DNA of 64,000 nt, taken from Rhodopseudomonas palustris. GTDB lineage: Bacteria > Pseudomonadota > Alphaproteobacteria > Rhizobiales > Xanthobacteraceae. This document shows positions 62,295-64,000 of the stretch, piece after piece. The translations under genes were made by a program, and so were the position numbers. The stretch lies in NCBI RefSeq assembly GCF_034479375.1, contig NZ_CP140155.1:3944501-4008500 (forward strand), given 5' to 3'. Position 1 is the first letter of the stretch; each line of letters starts with the position of its first letter. Under the pieces are notes generated by a model. It had not been told where the DNA came from, did no database searches, and saw only the letters and a list, made by a program, of their open reading frames with translations.

Positions 62295-63098
62295 TCAGGA
62301 CAGGAAGTGCATCACGCCGCGGGTGCAGACATAAAGCCCGACGATCACCACGACGGCGGAGAACACCCCGCGCAGCGCCTTGTCGTGGGAGCCGATCAGC
62401 CTGCCGGCGCCGATGCCGATCAGTCCGCCGGCGAGCCCGCCGCCGATGAAGAAGCCGGCGAGCCGCCAGTCGATCAGTCCGGACAGTGCGTAGCTCGCCG
62501 CCGTCGAGGCGCCGAACGCGAACACCGCGACCAGCGAGCTGCCGATCGCCGACGTCAGCGGCATGCCGGTGGCGAGGATCAGTCCCGGCACGATCAGGAA
62601 GCCGCCGCCGATGCCGAAGAAGCCGGCGAGCACGCCGACGCCGAAGCCGGTGCCGATCAGCTTCGGCAGCATCGTCTTCGCGGTCGCCATCGTCAGCCGG
62701 ATGGTGGGGTCGCCGCCGCCGGCGCGGCCGCGCGACATCAGCAACCCGATCACGATCATCAGCAGGCCGAACAGCACCAGCAATTGCTGGCCGTCGATCT
62801 GCTTGGCGACGGTGGAGCCGGCGAACGCGCCGCCGATCCCGGCCGCCGAGAACACCAGCGCGCAGGCCCAGCGCACATTGCCGGCGGCCCAGTGGCTCAG
62901 CATGTTGGCGAGCGCCGAGATCGCCACCGCGATCGCGCTGGTGCCGATCGCCACATGCGGCGAGCGGACGCCGACCACATAGACCAGCAATGGCACCGCC
63001 AGCACCGAGCCGCCGCCGCCGATCAGCGCGAGGATGAACCCGACCAACCCGCCACTCGCGACGGTGACGATGTCGGCGGCGGTGACACCCATCAGCAT
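62295..63098 (-). CDS. TauE/SafE family sulfite/sulfoacetate exporter
   Basis: A 267-residue inner-membrane protein with eight helices in two repeats, each carrying a family motif: VGFILALIGGGGSVLAVPLL in the first and GFFGIGGGFLIVPGLILATG in the second. It moves anionic sulfur compounds or organic anions such as sulfite. It diverges from the persulfide-dioxygenase-like gene, and these two functions are often linked in sulfide/persulfide detoxification operons. Two ATGs (63098, 63092) are possible starts. Confidence 0.9.
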   Translation of the reverse strand: MLMGVTAADIVTVASGGLVGFILALIGGGGSVLAVPLLVYVVGVRSPHVAIGTSAIAVAISALANMLSHWAAGNVRWACALVFSAAGIGGAFAGSTVAKQIDGQQLLVLFGLLMIVIGLLMSRGRAGGGDPTIRLTMATAKTMLPKLIGTGFGVGVLAGFFGIGGGFLIVPGLILATGMPLTSAIGSSLVAVFAFGASTAASYALSGLIDWRLAGFFIGGGLAGGLIGIGAGRLIGSHDKALRGVFSAVVVIVGLYVCTRGVMHFLS

Positions 63099-63185
63099 GA
63101 AATTCTACAGATCCCGGCTTGCACGGGACGAATATGCTAATAGATATCGAAGGGGCGCAACAGTCATTCTACCGGACCAGGGAAA

Positions 63186-64000
63186 ATGCTCGTGACCAGC
63201 CCTTCTTCCCCCCAGGTGTCGTCTTCCCCGCAGGTGTCGGCGCAGCGGATCTCGCCGCGGATCCGCGCGTTTTTCGACGAGCCGACCAACACCATCAGCT
63301 ATCTGGTGTCGGACCCCGCCAGCCGTCGCGCAGCGGTGATCGATCCGGTGCTGGATTACGATCATCGCGACGGGTCCGTCGACATCCGCTCCGCCGATGC
63401 GATCCTGCAGGCCGCCCGGGACGACGACCTGACGATCGAGTGGGTGCTGGAGACCCACGCCCATGCCGACCATCTGTCCGGCGCGCCCTACATCAAGGGC
63501 AAGACCGGCGCGCGGATCGGCATCGGCGAGCACATCAAGGACGTGCAGCGGATTTTCCGGCCGATGTTCAACGCCGACGATCTGCGCACCGACGGCAGCG
63601 ATTTCGATCATCTGTTCAAGGACGGCGAGCGCTTTTCGATCGGCGAGCTGCCGGTCGAGGTGATGCACACGCCGGGGCACACCCCCGCCGACATCGCCTA
63701 TCGGATCGGCGACGACGCCGTGTTCGTCGGCGACACGCTGTTCATGCCGGACTACGGCACGGCCCGCGCCGATTTCCCCGGCGGCGACGCGCATCAGCTC
63801 TATCGCTCGATCCACAAGCTGCTGGCGCTGCCGCCGCAGACCCGGCTGTTCATGTGCCACGACTACAAGGCGCCCGGCCGCGAAGATTATGCGTGGGAGA
63901 CCACCGTGCAGGCGCAGCGCGACGGCAACGTGCATCTGCGCGGCGGCGTCAGCGAACAGCAATTCGTCGACATGCGCCAGGCGCGCGATGCGACGCTGAG
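63186..64000 (+). CDS. MBL-fold persulfide dioxygenase-like hydrolase (Blh/ETHE1-like), 3'-truncated
   Basis: A metallo-beta-lactamase-fold protein whose frame is open to the window edge, so its C-terminus is missing (at least 271 residues). The metal site is THAHADHLSGAP, the second His in HTPGHTPADIAYRIGDDAVF, and Asp in VGDTLFMPDYG; MCHDYKAPGR closes the site. The DEPTNTISYLVSD opening and the FMPDYGTARADFPGG stretch are typical of the ETHE1/Blh persulfide dioxygenases. It diverges from a TauE/SafE exporter, as in bigR-type loci. Start ATG 63186 or GTG 63192. Confidence 0.88.
   Translation, partial: MLVTSPSSPQVSSSPQVSAQRISPRIRAFFDEPTNTISYLVSDPASRRAAVIDPVLDYDHRDGSVDIRSADAILQAARDDDLTIEWVLETHAHADHLSGAPYIKGKTGARIGIGEHIKDVQRIFRPMFNADDLRTDGSDFDHLFKDGERFSIGELPVEVMHTPGHTPADIAYRIGDDAVFVGDTLFMPDYGTARADFPGGDAHQLYRSIHKLLALPPQTRLFMCHDYKAPGREDYAWETTVQAQRDGNVHLRGGVSEQQFVDMRQARDATL

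Overview
The window is a GC-rich chromosomal segment of an alphaproteobacterium in the Bradyrhizobiaceae/Nitrobacteraceae. A purple phototroph close to Rhodopseudomonas palustris fits best. The pointers are a split BLUF/EAL pair matching the R. palustris PapB/PapA photoreceptor system, a BchO-type hydrolase of bacteriochlorophyll synthesis, the rhizobial gene order pckA / chvI-chvG-hprK-manX-ptsH, and dispersed palindromic repeats typical of this family. Most of the window is ordinary core genome. I count about 60 protein genes, one tRNA (Leu, CAA), several strong intrinsic terminators and at least five kinds of dispersed repeat. I see no CRISPR array, rRNA, complete transposase or prophage.

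Layout. 0-11.6 kb: a partial drug/metabolite transporter, ispG, an AT-rich islet with a secreted orphan protein and an antitoxin-like gene, a CPA1 cation/proton antiporter, papA-papB, a DUF1345 membrane protein, a prenyl diphosphate synthase, mtgA and rpmF. 11.6-16.5 kb: a second GGDEF/EAL protein with a degenerate GGDEF motif, then polyhydroxybutyrate control and synthesis (phaR diverging from phaA-phaB, with a terminator between phaA and phaB). 16.5-28 kb: a transporter, a clan AA protease, hrpB carrying an in-frame palindromic repeat, an acyltransferase 3, a CoA transferase, a long noncoding stretch, a porin, a MarR regulator and a 5'-truncated hydrolase beside tRNA-Leu. 28-44.5 kb: dsbB; a HisKA_2 kinase, response regulator and PRC-barrel gene set preceded by an EcfG-type general stress promoter; membrane transporters; lrgA/lrgB-type genes; a chemoreceptor; an HNH nuclease; cysK; a bchO-like gene; and a 36-codon ORF. 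44.5-51.4 kb: aceK, then a cluster of toxin-antitoxin-like small genes (MazE-like, DUF4160/DUF2442, DUF2283) and an AT-rich unknown gene abutting lepA. 51.4-64 kb: a glycosyltransferase, the nitrogen-PTS/ChvG-ChvI operon, a HugZ-like protein, pckA, a secreted 2H-phosphoesterase-like protein, a secreted-type EEP nuclease, and a divergent TauE/SafE exporter and persulfide-dioxygenase-like hydrolase that runs off the end.

How the parts connect. Carbon storage and gluconeogenesis recur: pha genes, a CoA transferase, aceK (glyoxylate branch control) and pckA next to the ChvG/ChvI-PTS operon that, in relatives, links acid and carbon status to pckA. Second-messenger and stress signalling recur too: light-dependent c-di-GMP hydrolysis (PapA/PapB), another EAL protein, and a kinase set apparently inside the general stress response. 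The most interesting items are the EcfG-type promoter before the HisKA_2 set, the coding-sequence repeat in hrpB, the small-gene cluster before lepA, and the paired secreted 2H and EEP hydrolases. Function calls are from reading the sequences. No database search was run.
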